A stretch of 64,000 bases of DNA from a virus (IMGVR_UViG_3300009103_000012:1-64000); one strand, 5' to 3'; positions 7,573 to 14,747 are shown, numbered from the stretch's first letter. Program-made: numbers and translations. The notes: generated by a model from the letters alone, not told the origin.

Positions 7573-7910
7573 GGGGGCGTAACGGCTTCGACGGGGTAGA
7601 ATCAAGGGGAGAGTGCAAGCGGGTAAGAAACGGCCCCTAATCGTTCAAAAACAATAGTTGCAAATAACAACAACCACTTCGAAGAGCGCTTAGCCGCTTA
7701 ATCGGGTGGCTGCCTAAAGCCATCTATCCAATTTAGGCTTGAGCAGTTGGTCCTGCCGAGAAATAAAAGCCCACCAGTCCTCACTCGGTCACAGCAGAGG
7801 CGAAAAAGGCAGTGACTATCCTACTGGCCGGAGAAATGACCAGACAAGCTTGTGGATGACTCAAACTAAGACTATTGCGGACGCGGGTTCGACTCCCGCC
7901 GCCTCCACCA
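7573..7910 (+). ncRNA. ssrA: tmRNA (ssrA), one-piece, CCA encoded
   Basis: 338 bases. The 5' GGGGGCG pairs with CGCCTCC just before the encoded ACCA end, forming a seven-pair acceptor stem. The 5' region continues with the tmRNA signature TAACGGCTTCGACGGGG, and the 3' T-arm is GCGGGTTCGACTCCCGC. Between them lie a tag reading frame (7660-7701) and sequence able to form pseudoknots. tmRNA enters stalled ribosomes as an alanine tRNA, swaps templates and adds a degradation tag. The one-piece form differs from the two-piece form typical of alphaproteobacteria. A T-run follows the CCA. It heads the only plus-strand island. Confidence 0.95.
7660..7701 (+). other. tmRNA tag-peptide reading frame
   Basis: Resume codon GCA at 7660, then Asn x4, His, Phe, Glu, Glu, Arg, Leu, Ala, Ala and stop TAA at 7699-7701. 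The encoded tag is ANNNNHFEERLAA, added after the tRNA-borne Ala. The L-A-A end is the ClpX-recognised end of the E. coli tag; the N-N-N-N-H-F-E-E-R middle is unlike the common E. coli tag ANDENYALAA. The frame is set by the stop, and the preceding bases fit the usual A-rich resume context. Confidence 0.85.
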
Positions 7911-7946
7911 TTTTTATATTCTTCTCGTATCATTTACAATATTTGC

Positions 7947-8213
7947 ATGAGCGAAAAGAAAACAAAATACCTATGTAGCATTTACAAAGATCGTCCTGAA
8001 ACATGCAGAAAATATCCTTGGAATCACGCAAATCAGATTTTCGCCGAATGTATTTTCTTGGATAAAGAAAATCAAAAATTAAGAACCATGGATGAGCAGC
8101 TCAAGCTTAACACTGAGAATGAAATCAGTGACTATTGTGTTGAGTGTGGAAGGTGCTGTTTCTTTGGACCAGCAGCTTGCTCTATGTTACGCATAGTTAA
8201 TGAAGATAATTAA
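7947..8213 (+). CDS. YkgJ-like cysteine-cluster protein
   Basis: 88 residues from ATG 7947; the reading frame is open further upstream but that part would lie in the tmRNA. The sequence has YLCSIYKDRPETCRKYPW near the N-terminus and CVECGRCCFFGPAAC near the C-terminus, with nine or so Cys. This spacing (C-x-I-Y-x-x-R-P-x-x-C-R-x-Y-P and C-x-x-C-x-x-C-C) is that of the YkgJ family of zinc/iron-chelating proteins, here with the two halves in swapped order. Role unknown. It lies directly after the tmRNA and before the tubulin-like gene. Confidence 0.65.
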   Translation: MSEKKTKYLCSIYKDRPETCRKYPWNHANQIFAECIFLDKENQKLRTMDEQLKLNTENEISDYCVECGRCCFFGPAACSMLRIVNEDN

Positions 8214-8224
8214 CCACAAAACCG

Positions 8225-8234
8225 CATATTTAAG
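8225..8234 (+). promoter_or_regulatory. CATATTTA motif on plus strand before tubulin-like gene
   Basis: CATATTTAAG on the plus strand, 36 bases before ATG 8271. It is the only plus-strand copy noted and precedes a plus-strand gene, so the motif follows the direction of transcription. Confidence 0.4.
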
Positions 8235-8270
8235 TAGGAGAGTATGGGGTCAGGTTAACGGAGAACAAAT

Positions 8271-9482
8271 ATGGCTTCGGGAAGCTGGTCGCTTAAGGGA
8301 CAGAAATTTACTGATCAAAAAGATTATAACGACTTAAGTCTGCTGGAAATTCTTACAATCCTAATTCCAGACGGAAATCTAACAAAGGAAAAACAAATGT
8401 CAAAAATTGATGAAAATAAAGACGATACTTACATTAACGCTCCAGATGCGGGTGATGATTTTGATTTCGTCATGGCTTATGATGATGATCCAGCTGAAGC
8501 GGATGAAAGATTACTCCCGGACAATGCAGCCCGATCCGCGATATCATGTGGCTTTATTGGAGTCGGTGGAGGTGGAGGAAAATTAGCTAAAGCATTTCTC
8601 GATCTTGGATTTAATAAGACTATCTTAGTAAATACCACCAAAAAAGATCAGCCAGGTGGTCTAGAAGAATCACACTTTGTTCTCGTTCCAGGAGCTGACG
8701 GTGTCGGAAAAGATATTAAGCTAGGTAAACAAGTCCTCCAAGAAAACAGTGCTTTTGTTGAAGACGCTGTCCGTACAAGACTTGGTCAGGTTGATTGGCT
8801 ATTCGTATGTGCCGGTGGCGGTGGCGGTACCGGATCTGCGTGTCATGAACTACATGGCTCTTTGAGTCGGTATCTATCATCTATCGAAGCGTCTGGAAAG
8901 GTTGTATACATCGTTTCTAAGCCAACAGCACAAGAAATGCTGAACCCCACTATCTCAAAAAATTACAAATCACTTATAGCAGATATCGCTGGTACTCCGC
9001 ATATTGTTATTGATAACGAAAAACAGCTACAACTGCTGAGAGGGAAAGTAGGGATGATGAATATGTTCCCTGCTGCTAACAAAAACTTCGCAAAGCTTCT
9101 TGCTCAAGTCCTTAAGCTAGCCGATGAACATACTGAAATCCAAACATTCGATACAAAAGACCTCGAGAAGTGTTTAAGCACCGAGGGCAGAATGGTTCTT
9201 GGAAGTACAGTGGTTCGAGATGTGACAAGGAGTGACCTGGGTTCACTTGTATACCAAGGATGCCTACGATCTTCCCCATGCCCAACACCTTCGGGTGCGG
9301 CCGAGACTGGAACACTTCTCCTTGTCGTAAATGGTGATATGGCGTCTGATCCCGACGTCAGCCGAAGACTAGAGTCTGCATTTTCTTACGTCGGTGGTCG
9401 AGCTTCGACACTCTTCTCGGGTGTGTATATAAAGGAAGGAATCCCCGGACTAATCGCAATTACCCTATTAGGCGGAATCTAA
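8271..9482 (+). CDS. Tubulin/FtsZ-like GTPase (phage tubulin)
   Basis: 403 residues if started at ATG 8271 (GGAG eight bases before); ATG 8397 with AAGGA is an equally good start and would give 361 residues, closer to the family core. GFIGVGGGGGKLAKAF is the first nucleotide loop and CAGGGGGTGSACHEL the tubulin signature GGGTG(S/T)G. The region after it should hold the catalytic loop, but I do not see a standard N-x-D-x-x-D. Phage tubulins (PhuZ, TubZ) form filaments that position or segregate phage DNA; this role is inferred. The N-terminus is very acidic. Confidence 0.8.
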   Translation: MASGSWSLKGQKFTDQKDYNDLSLLEILTILIPDGNLTKEKQMSKIDENKDDTYINAPDAGDDFDFVMAYDDDPAEADERLLPDNAARSAISCGFIGVGGGGGKLAKAFLDLGFNKTILVNTTKKDQPGGLEESHFVLVPGADGVGKDIKLGKQVLQENSAFVEDAVRTRLGQVDWLFVCAGGGGGTGSACHELHGSLSRYLSSIEASGKVVYIVSKPTAQEMLNPTISKNYKSLIADIAGTPHIVIDNEKQLQLLRGKVGMMNMFPAANKNFAKLLAQVLKLADEHTEIQTFDTKDLEKCLSTEGRMVLGSTVVRDVTRSDLGSLVYQGCLRSSPCPTPSGAAETGTLLLVVNGDMASDPDVSRRLESAFSYVGGRASTLFSGVYIKEGIPGLIAITLLGGI

Positions 9483-9483
9483 A

Positions 9484-10353
9484 ATGAACTTGACCGAGGC
9501 AACGTTACGTATAATAATAAGGGAAGAAATTCTCCACAACCAACAAAAGAAAATTAACGAAGCGGTCATAGGACTTATAACCGAAGGGCTATACGATCCT
9601 GGAATCTTAAAAGCTGTCTTCATGGCAGGCGGTCCTGGAAGCGGTAAAAGTAAGACTGCATCCTTAATCTTCGGAGGTGAAGCTATAGAAAATGCAGCTA
9701 TGCAAGCAGGTACCGCGACTGGACTTCGCGTTATCAATAGTGATCCAGCCTTCGAGAAATTTCTAAAAGATGCGGGAATCTCACCCTCTGAGCTGAAGGA
9801 TATGAGTGATGAAGAATTCTACAATGTGACTGAGCTTCCGGGTTCGCCGCGGCAGAAAGCAAAGGGATTAAAGAAAGTCGCTCAATCAGCTGCAATGATC
9901 GGTCGTCTCGGGTTGATTGTGGATGGTACAGGACAAGATCTGGACAAGATGAAAAAGAAAAAAGCATACGTGGAGAAGGCGGGTTATGATACCATGATGG
10001 TATTCGTCAATACCACCCTAGAAAAAGCTCAAGAACGAAACCTAAAGCGAGAAAGAAAGCTTAAGGAAGCCGATGTGGAAGAAATCTGGACCAACGTCCA
10101 AGCGAATCTTGAGGCATATCGATCATTATTCGGGGCAAACTTTCAGATTATAGACAATACAGACTACAACTGGGATGTGGCCACCAAAGAGGCAGCGGCT
10201 GCTGCGCAAGCATTTGTTGCATCGCCGATTAAAAACCCAATCGGTCGTGAATGGATCGAGCAGCAGGTTAAAGAAAGAGAAATTGATAGAGAAGACCCAT
10301 GGGTCGGTAAGAAAATGGACAAACTTCTTACGTTACCACCAGAAGGGGACTAA
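9484..10353 (+). CDS. Leader-bearing P-loop kinase, zeta-toxin-like
   Basis: 289 residues starting one base after the tubulin stop. The N-terminus MNLTEATLRIIIREEI is a variant leader (I-R-E). Residues about 40-60 contain the Walker A loop AGGPGSGKSKT, followed by VINSDPAFEKF and LIVDGTGQDL, the layout of zeta-toxin and related AAA-type kinases (P-loop, N-x-D substrate motif, D-G-T-G). A Lys/Arg-rich stretch (ERNLKRERKLKE) follows. It probably phosphorylates a small molecule, nucleotide or RNA end; the substrate cannot be named. It runs convergently with the HD gene, six bases apart. Confidence 0.75.
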   Translation: MNLTEATLRIIIREEILHNQQKKINEAVIGLITEGLYDPGILKAVFMAGGPGSGKSKTASLIFGGEAIENAAMQAGTATGLRVINSDPAFEKFLKDAGISPSELKDMSDEEFYNVTELPGSPRQKAKGLKKVAQSAAMIGRLGLIVDGTGQDLDKMKKKKAYVEKAGYDTMMVFVNTTLEKAQERNLKRERKLKEADVEEIWTNVQANLEAYRSLFGANFQIIDNTDYNWDVATKEAAAAAQAFVASPIKNPIGREWIEQQVKEREIDREDPWVGKKMDKLLTLPPEGD

Positions 10354-10358
10354 TCGCT

Positions 10359-11105
10359 TTAGTCGTTACGGACAAGCTCAACGTCAACAACTTCGGTCAG
10401 TGTTATACTTTTGGTTTCCCACAGGACCCTAATATAGGTCGTGTAATTTCCACGCCTTTTTTCTAATACAACACCAATCCGGCCTGTCTCAGTGCATCTG
10501 ACTGTGCACCCTTTCTCTACTTTGTTCGTAGGTTTCATGTATTCCCTTATTAGTAATCTTAAAGCGCGGTTTTCTAATGTTTCTGTCAAAGATATTAAAT
10601 CATCCCAATGTTGTGTACTGATATCGGCTGGTACTCCACCTACAGCGTTAGTTGCAATTTCCAACGCATCACCATATTTCTTTTTCTGTCGCTCTGATGG
10701 AGATGACGAAAGATTATGAAGCATATCAGAAAGCTTTACTCTCAACGCTAGTGGGTTATCTAGCAAAGAAACGACATACGTTCCATAATCGGTCCCTTTA
10801 TCGTGAGTCAAGCTTCTGACGGCGTCTACGACTTCTTGACCAGATGCTGGGTCTGCGATTGAACCAAGAATAAAAGACTCCATTTCCTCGATCGAGCCTA
10901 CTGTCGAACCGGGAGCGTCCTCTAATGAATCATGAAGAAGTGCAACCATCTGTGCAGCATAATCATCAGGATAATATTTGCGTACGATATTACGAACTTC
11001 AGACGGGTGCGTAAAATACTCTGCACCTGTTCTTCTCTTCTGCCCCATGTGAGCCATACGAGCAGTTGAATACACGTCTTCGAAGTCTTCTCTTGTGAAG
11101 GTAGC
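10359..11105 (-). CDS. HD hydrolase, (p)ppGpp-hydrolase-like, with internal leader and SH3/KOW-like tail
   Basis: 248 residues from ATG 11105 (MATFTRED). Residues 20-64 have ARMAHMGQKRRTGAEYFTHP and ALLHDSLEDAP (H59-D60 and E63-D64), and residues 125-132 have KLSDMLHN: the metal site of SpoT/Rel/MESH1-type HD hydrolases that remove pyrophosphate from ppGpp. No synthetase domain. Residues 181-191 (RALRLLIREYM) are an internal leader-like segment, followed by a 50-residue beta-rich KOW/SH3-like domain. Lowering host ppGpp after infection would favour growth; that role is inferred. Confidence 0.75.
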   Translation of the reverse strand, partial: ATFTREDFEDVYSTARMAHMGQKRRTGAEYFTHPSEVRNIVRKYYPDDYAAQMVALLHDSLEDAPGSTVGSIEEMESFILGSIADPASGQEVVDAVRSLTHDKGTDYGTYVVSLLDNPLALRVKLSDMLHNLSSSPSERQKKKYGDALEIATNAVGGVPADISTQHWDDLISLTETLENRALRLLIREYMKPTNKVEKGCTVRCTETGRIGVVLEKRRGNYTTYIRVLWETKSITLTEVVDVELVRND

Positions 11106-11110
11106 CATAG

Positions 11111-11121
11111 CAATAAATATC
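11111..11121 (-). promoter_or_regulatory. ATATTTA motif upstream of HD gene
   Basis: Minus-strand GATATTTATTG, seven bases before ATG 11105. Variant of the recurring CATATTTA motif, same orientation as the gene. Confidence 0.3.
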
Positions 11122-11467
11122 ACATAAAAAGTTGTATGGCCAAAATAGCGCAAGACAAAGTAATGCAGAGCATTGTCTTAAGAGTGAACATCGATTCGCC
11201 CAGAAAATAATACGTCATAAATGGAAATGTTAGATAAGATAGCGAAAATGCTAAGAACCTTACGCCCCATGCAGAGTCACCAAGAGCGCTATATCCAAAC
11301 CTAGACCCAAAATATGCTAGCATAGATATTGGGATCGCCAATGTTAATGAAACCCACAAGCTTTTTGCAGACCAGCCTGTATTCATAAACTGAAGATTTG
11401 TGGAAAACCATACCATTACATGTAAGCTAATGAAACATAACGCTGAGTATGCAATGTTAGCGCTCAT
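11120..11467 (-). CDS. Small four-helix membrane protein
   Basis: 115 residues, almost wholly hydrophobic, with four probable transmembrane segments (about residues 4-24, 36-54, 68-88 and 93-113). Strong ribosome-binding site AAAGGAGG ahead of ATG 11467. The length and layout resemble small multidrug/EamA-like transporters, but no signature was recognised. It could equally be a lysis-related membrane protein. Its start overlaps the end of the 56-residue gene upstream. Confidence 0.65.
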   Translation of the reverse strand: MSANIAYSALCFISLHVMVWFSTNLQFMNTGWSAKSLWVSLTLAIPISMLAYFGSRFGYSALGDSAWGVRFLAFSLSYLTFPFMTYYFLGESMFTLKTMLCITLSCAILAIQLFM

Positions 11468-11627
11468 TCACTACCTCCTTTATGTCTGCTTCATTGATCT
11501 CTCGGACAATATCACCATCAATCACAGTATAAAAAGTACCGAATAATCCACCTACAATGACTCCAATCACAACAACGATGTTATCATTATGCAGCTTCAA
11601 AACAGAACCAATATCCACTATGCCCAT
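11457..11627 (-). CDS. 56-residue single-span membrane protein
   Basis: A short gene read directly from the minus strand: ATG 11627, stop TAA 11457-11459. The protein MGIVDIGSVLKLHNDNIVVV... has one strongly hydrophobic segment (about residues 17-33, with a G-V-I-V-G-G-L-F-G core), then an acidic C-terminus. It fills what would otherwise be a 150-base gap and overlaps both neighbours by about 10 bases, as is usual in this genome. An ATATTTAG motif lies five bases before its ATG. No Shine-Dalgarno is obvious. Function unknown. Confidence 0.55.
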   Translation of the reverse strand: MGIVDIGSVLKLHNDNIVVVIGVIVGGLFGTFYTVIDGDIVREINEADIKEVVNER

Positions 11628-11806
11628 ACTGCTAAATATTCTCTGGCGATCGTGAACAACTCACCGCAGTAAAATACTTTAGCAAAACCTGAGGACTCTA
11701 CAACACATAATACTACCTCTCCACCCACAAAGGTTAGAGGATAGAATATGGGAATTTGCTCTGGCAGATCTTTATACTTCTTGACCAGACACAATTCATT
11801 AACCAC
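11618..11806 (-). CDS. Small beta-rich hypothetical protein
   Basis: About 62 residues. The best start is GTG 11806 with AAGAGG nine bases before it; no ATG suits. The sequence is hydrophobic and beta-rich (FYPLTFVGGEVVLCVV, then FAKVFYCGELFTIAREYL), like the small SH3-type proteins encoded just upstream. Overlaps the upstream gene by eight bases. Function unknown. Confidence 0.5.
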   Translation of the reverse strand: MVNELCLVKKYKDLPEQIPIFYPLTFVGGEVVLCVVESSGFAKVFYCGELFTIAREYLAVWA

Positions 11807-12080
11807 GCTTCTTAACCTCTTCAAATGCATTTATGTCACAAGGACCGTACCACCTTCCATTATAGATTACTTCAATACCTTTTTTCAAGACTATTAGACT
11901 CGTCTTTGAATTATGGTTCCGATCATGCAAACTCAAATCAACTTCTTTTGGATTTGAGGTAACAATACAGATCTCGCTCTCAGGTGGGTAAAGAGAGGTT
12001 AAAATATCATAGCGCAATTTCAGGCTCAACGAACAGAAATCATTAGGTTTTCTTCTGACGATTGTTCCCTTCTTTATCAT
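11799..12080 (-). CDS. Small SH3-like hypothetical protein
   Basis: 93 residues from ATG 12080, which overlaps the deaminase stop by ATGA. It begins MIKKGTIVRRKP, matching the G-D-V-V-R-R opening of the protein at 12773-13027, so these small proteins may share an SH3-like barrel. Later it has VLKKGIEVIYNGRWYGP, a second strand pair. No catalytic motif. Function unknown. Confidence 0.6.
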   Translation of the reverse strand: MIKKGTIVRRKPNDFCSLSLKLRYDILTSLYPPESEICIVTSNPKEVDLSLHDRNHNSKTSLIVLKKGIEVIYNGRWYGPCDINAFEEVKKRG

Positions 12081-12433
12081 AACTCCATAGTCTCCCACTG
12101 ACCTTCCCAATTTGTGTATCTAACTTTCTTGATTCCGGCCTTCAAAAGCTGCTCTACACAAAGGGAGCAAGGGCGAGCCATTGTCACCTCATGACTGCAC
12201 TTTTTGAAACGCATAACTTCAATCTCATCTCCCGGTTGAGCAAACCGCAAGACATTCATTTCAGCATGCATGTGCGAAGCCCACGTACCGTCTGCATATT
12301 GACGTTTGAACCTTGGATGAGTCTTGTCAGTATTCTCGCCGATCTTGATAACCCTCCCATTCCTTCGTAGAATGGCAGCGAGATGGTATGTTCTCCCATT
12401 GCTAATGGCGAGATTTTTAGCTCGATAGTACAC
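12077..12433 (-). CDS. Cytidine/deoxycytidylate deaminase-fold protein
   Basis: 118 residues. Zinc-binding and catalytic motifs of the cytidine-deaminase superfamily are present: SHMHAEMNVL (H-A-E, proton shuttle Glu) and ARPCSLCVEQL (P-C-x-x-C). Length matches small free nucleoside or base deaminases rather than dCMP deaminase; the window has a separate dCMP deaminase at 32699-33118. Substrate undetermined. ATGA overlap with the next gene. Confidence 0.75.
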   Translation of the reverse strand: MYYRAKNLAISNGRTYHLAAILRRNGRVIKIGENTDKTHPRFKRQYADGTWASHMHAEMNVLRFAQPGDEIEVMRFKKCSHEVTMARPCSLCVEQLLKAGIKKVRYTNWEGQWETMEL

Positions 12434-12441
12434 TGGGCATT

Positions 12442-12780
12442 TTACGCTCCTATATCTGAAACTTTGGAAATCTTATCTGTAACGATAGTGTCGATTATTT
12501 TTCCAATATCTTTGTATTCTTGAGAATACGATACGTAAAAATCTCGAACCCAATACTTGTAAACAGAAGCTTGATATGTAGTATTACCTGGCTTCCTTTC
12601 CGTCAATTTTACAATCCATTCACGGATTGAGTCTCTATCATTACCCTTTAATTCAACAGGACATTTTCCACTGGGAATTGCCAGAGACACATGTGGATGA
12701 GTAATCTTTACATTAGGATTAGGCTTTGACCATTTAGATGTGTCTGTTTTTCTAACCCGAGATTTTCTCTTTTTAGCCAT
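12442..12780 (-). CDS. Basic hypothetical protein
   Basis: 112 residues from ATG 12780 (MAKKRKSRVRK); longer in-frame starts would cover the upstream gene. The first 25 residues are highly basic, then a mixed alpha/beta body with VSLAIPSGKCPVEL and YWVRDFYVSYSQEY. The basic start suggests nucleic-acid or ribosome contact. Function unknown. It overlaps the upstream gene by eight bases. Confidence 0.6.
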   Translation of the reverse strand: MAKKRKSRVRKTDTSKWSKPNPNVKITHPHVSLAIPSGKCPVELKGNDRDSIREWIVKLTERKPGNTTYQASVYKYWVRDFYVSYSQEYKDIGKIIDTIVTDKISKVSDIGA

Positions 12781-13027
12781 TCTTCGCAACCCACACAACC
12801 ATCTCCTTCGTACGGGAATCATACCTATCTTTTTCTGCGAAGGAAGAACATGGAACATGATATGCAATAAAATTTTGGCACTCGTTCCACCCCGTCTGCT
12901 GGTCTGCAACACAGTCTTCTCGCACCATAATAGGCTTCCCACTCATGTCTGGGTAATAGAAACCTCTCGCGCCCTGAACCGAGCGTCTAACAACATCTCC
13001 TCTCTTAAGCGTCTTTTGTGACATCAT
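12773..13027 (-). CDS. Small SH3-like hypothetical protein
   Basis: 84 residues; GGAGAA precedes a double ATG at 13027/13024. KRGDVVRRSVQGARGFYYPD is an SH3/KOW-like opening. Cys at two places (EDCVADQ, NECQNF) could bind metal but spacing is not diagnostic. Overlaps both neighbours. Function unknown. Confidence 0.6.
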   Translation of the reverse strand: MMSQKTLKRGDVVRRSVQGARGFYYPDMSGKPIMVREDCVADQQTGWNECQNFIAYHVPCSSFAEKDRYDSRTKEMVVWVAKNG

Positions 13028-13328
13028 TTCTCCAATAAATTAGCTCAATAGTATTCCCACTTGGGTCTACCATATAAACATAACAGCTGCCGTCGCGATG
13101 TTCACGATATTCCGAACCTAATTCTTCTAAAGTGGCAACCCTAAATGCAACATGAGGAGGGTGCTGTGATGCGACAGTAAGCGCAAGCTTAGAGCCCCCG
13201 ACGTCTAACATCGCCCATGTAGCATCTGCATATTCTACTATTGCTCCAACAGAATTAACATACCATTCAATAGCACTTTCGATGTTGGCGACATTGATAG
13301 CTATGTGATCTAGACTTAATTTATTCAT
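13005..13328 (-). CDS. Glyoxalase/VOC-superfamily protein
   Basis: 107 residues. KLSLDHIAINVANIESAIEWYVNSVGA opens a vicinal-oxygen-chelate domain, and HVAFRV then SCYVYMVDPSGNTIELIYW close it, the typical D-P-x-G-N-x-I-E-L end. These domains form metal-dependent lyases, dioxygenases or drug-binding proteins; His and Glu at the usual metal positions are present (H8, H48-H52 region, E93). Substrate unknown. Confidence 0.75.
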   Translation of the reverse strand: MNKLSLDHIAINVANIESAIEWYVNSVGAIVEYADATWAMLDVGGSKLALTVASQHPPHVAFRVATLEELGSEYREHRDGSCYVYMVDPSGNTIELIYWRNDVTKDA

Positions 13329-13692
13329 TATTGTCCTCTGCTGCCTTTAGCTCTTCAGGCAAAAAGAAGTGTACATCTCCACAGTCTTCAAGTACTGCTA
13401 CAACACGTAAATCATTAAATGAACCAGATAAAAGGCTGCCCAAAACACCAAGCTCATCGCTTTCTACATCGCCCAAGCACAAATAAATCTTTCCATCATT
13501 CTCGTCCTGATAAAACGCATCATTAACCATTGAAGAATAGATGACAATATCGCCTGGAACGAACTTTTTATTTCCGCTTTCTTTGTCTCTTGTTCTTTCT
13601 GCGCGGTTTCGCTTTCCTTTTCCGCGAATAAGTTGTTTTAGCCTTTTCTTTTCCACTAAGCCCAGCAAGCAGTTCTTCGTGATCTCTATCAA
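13321..13692 (-). CDS. SH3-like hypothetical protein overlapping the deformylase tail
   Basis: Up to 123 residues from ATG 13692. The first 40 codons lie in the other frame of the deformylase C-terminal tail, an overlap of 125 bases, far more than elsewhere here. The coherent part begins KFVPGDIVIYSSMVND (about residue 43), an SH3-like opening, and ends acidic. A GTG at about 13653 would shorten the overlap. Start uncertain; a ribosomal shift from the deformylase frame is another way to express it. Confidence 0.45.
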   Translation of the reverse strand: MIEITKNCLLGLVEKKRLKQLIRGKGKRNRAERTRDKESGNKKFVPGDIVIYSSMVNDAFYQDENDGKIYLCLGDVESDELGVLGSLLSGSFNDLRVVAVLEDCGDVHFFLPEELKAAEDNNE

Positions 13693-14221
13693 ATTCTTCT
13701 TTAGTCGCTCGTTCGATATCTGCGATTTTTTTCATCTGCTTTCTTATCTTCTTGACAAGGAGCTGACGTGATAGTCTACCCATTCTATCTAAATAAAGAA
13801 TCCCATCGAGATGATCAACTTCATGCTGAATGCATGCAGCTGCTAATCCTCGAAGATTTAACCATTGCTCCTCCCACTCTTCATTATAGAACACAACTTT
13901 ACATTGTGAATATCTCGGGACATTTCCTGCTACATACGGAACCGAGAAACAACCTTCATCGTTTTTGTACATCTCACCCTTCAGCTCAAGTACGGGATTT
14001 ATCATTAGAAGCATCGCATCGCTTGATATATCAAGATATGAAGGATTGACAACTATAACTCTTCGAGTTATTCCAATTTGAGGAGCTGCTAAACCCAGAC
14101 CACCTGTAACGTTAAAGCTATCTTTTAGATCATCTATCCAAGCTGTCGGATCTTCTTGTGACAACGGAGATGATTTAGTCTTAAGATTGGAATTAGGCCA
14201 TTCAAGTACTTTCCTGAACAT
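13568..14221 (-). CDS. def: Peptide deformylase with basic C-terminal tail
   Basis: 217 residues. All three deformylase motifs are intact: GLGLAAPQ (about 42-49), EGCFSVP (about 89-95, metal Cys) and QHEVDHLDG (about 132-140, metal His pair and catalytic Glu). It removes the formyl group from new N-termini. Beyond residue about 150 there is a long charged helix and a tail very rich in Lys/Arg (last 25 residues), absent from ordinary deformylases; it may bind ribosomes or RNA. Together with tmRNA, GroEL and ClpP it points to phage control of protein quality. Confidence 0.9.
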   Translation of the reverse strand: MFRKVLEWPNSNLKTKSSPLSQEDPTAWIDDLKDSFNVTGGLGLAAPQIGITRRVIVVNPSYLDISSDAMLLMINPVLELKGEMYKNDEGCFSVPYVAGNVPRYSQCKVVFYNEEWEEQWLNLRGLAAACIQHEVDHLDGILYLDRMGRLSRQLLVKKIRKQMKKIADIERATKEEFDRDHEELLAGLSGKEKAKTTYSRKRKAKPRRKNKRQRKRK

Positions 14222-14232
14222 AAACGATATCC

Positions 14233-14421
14233 TTACTTTTTATTAATTTCAGAAACCCACATACCAAAACAAAGCAATGAAGTTACACTGCTAAATGTAG
14301 CTTCAGGGTAAAGTCCAGCTACCACAAAAAAAGTGGTTACACCCACGTTACAAAACGCCATTGTCAAGAACAATACTTCTCGCACTGACGTAGGTAATAG
14401 CTTTCTTACTAAGTCTTTCAC
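14233..14421 (-). CDS. Small two-span membrane protein
   Basis: 62 residues; two probable membrane segments (about 16-36 and 41-56) with a short loop, and a basic N-terminus (MKDLVRKLLP). Could be holin-like or a membrane anchor; no family recognised. Starts with an ATGA overlap on the upstream stop. Confidence 0.55.
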   Translation of the reverse strand: MKDLVRKLLPTSVREVLFLTMAFCNVGVTTFFVVAGLYPEATFSSVTSLLCFGMWVSEINKK

Positions 14422-14747
14422 TTAGAAGTCTTCCGCTTTTTCGTCGAAGACCCCTTTGTTGACTTTCTTAACGGGCGTTCCGCGGCTGGGATATGCCATG
14501 TTTCTTCTGCATCTCCTGGCGAGGTCACCCTCTTTGTAGCTGACTTCTTCTTTGGTTGCGTAAGCTTGGCGCTTGCTTGCTCTTCTCGTTGTGGGACAGG
14601 ATCCCACAGCGGTACTAATGGTGGCTCGATATCATGGTTACTACACCACTCATTTAATCGCTCATCCGTCGTGATGCTCAGCGCCTCAAAGTACGCTTTA
14701 GCATCTGTAATATTCCTTCGATTTAGATATTGTTCAAAAGCTCTCAT
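14418..14747 (-). CDS. Hypothetical protein with Lys/Ser-rich tail
   Basis: 109 residues from ATG 14747 (MRAFEQYLNRR); an in-frame GTG four codons earlier is possible. The N-terminal 50 residues are helical (FEQYLNRRNITDAKAYFEAL), then a proline-rich link, then a basic Lys/Ser/Thr tail (KKKSATKR, KSTKGSSTKKRK) that looks disordered and nucleic-acid binding. Function unknown. Confidence 0.6.
   Translation of the reverse strand: MRAFEQYLNRRNITDAKAYFEALSITTDERLNEWCSNHDIEPPLVPLWDPVPQREEQASAKLTQPKKKSATKRVTSPGDAEETWHIPAAERPLRKSTKGSSTKKRKTSK

Noticed and set aside
7573-7910. Reading the tmRNA region as a protein gene or a plain tRNA
   Set aside because: Acceptor stem, T-arm, tag frame and CCA match tmRNA; open frames across it (start 7739 or 7875) have no ribosome site.
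12781-12942. Longer start for the basic protein at 12442-12780
   Set aside because: It would cover most of the upstream gene in another frame; MAKKRKS start fits the usual short overlap.
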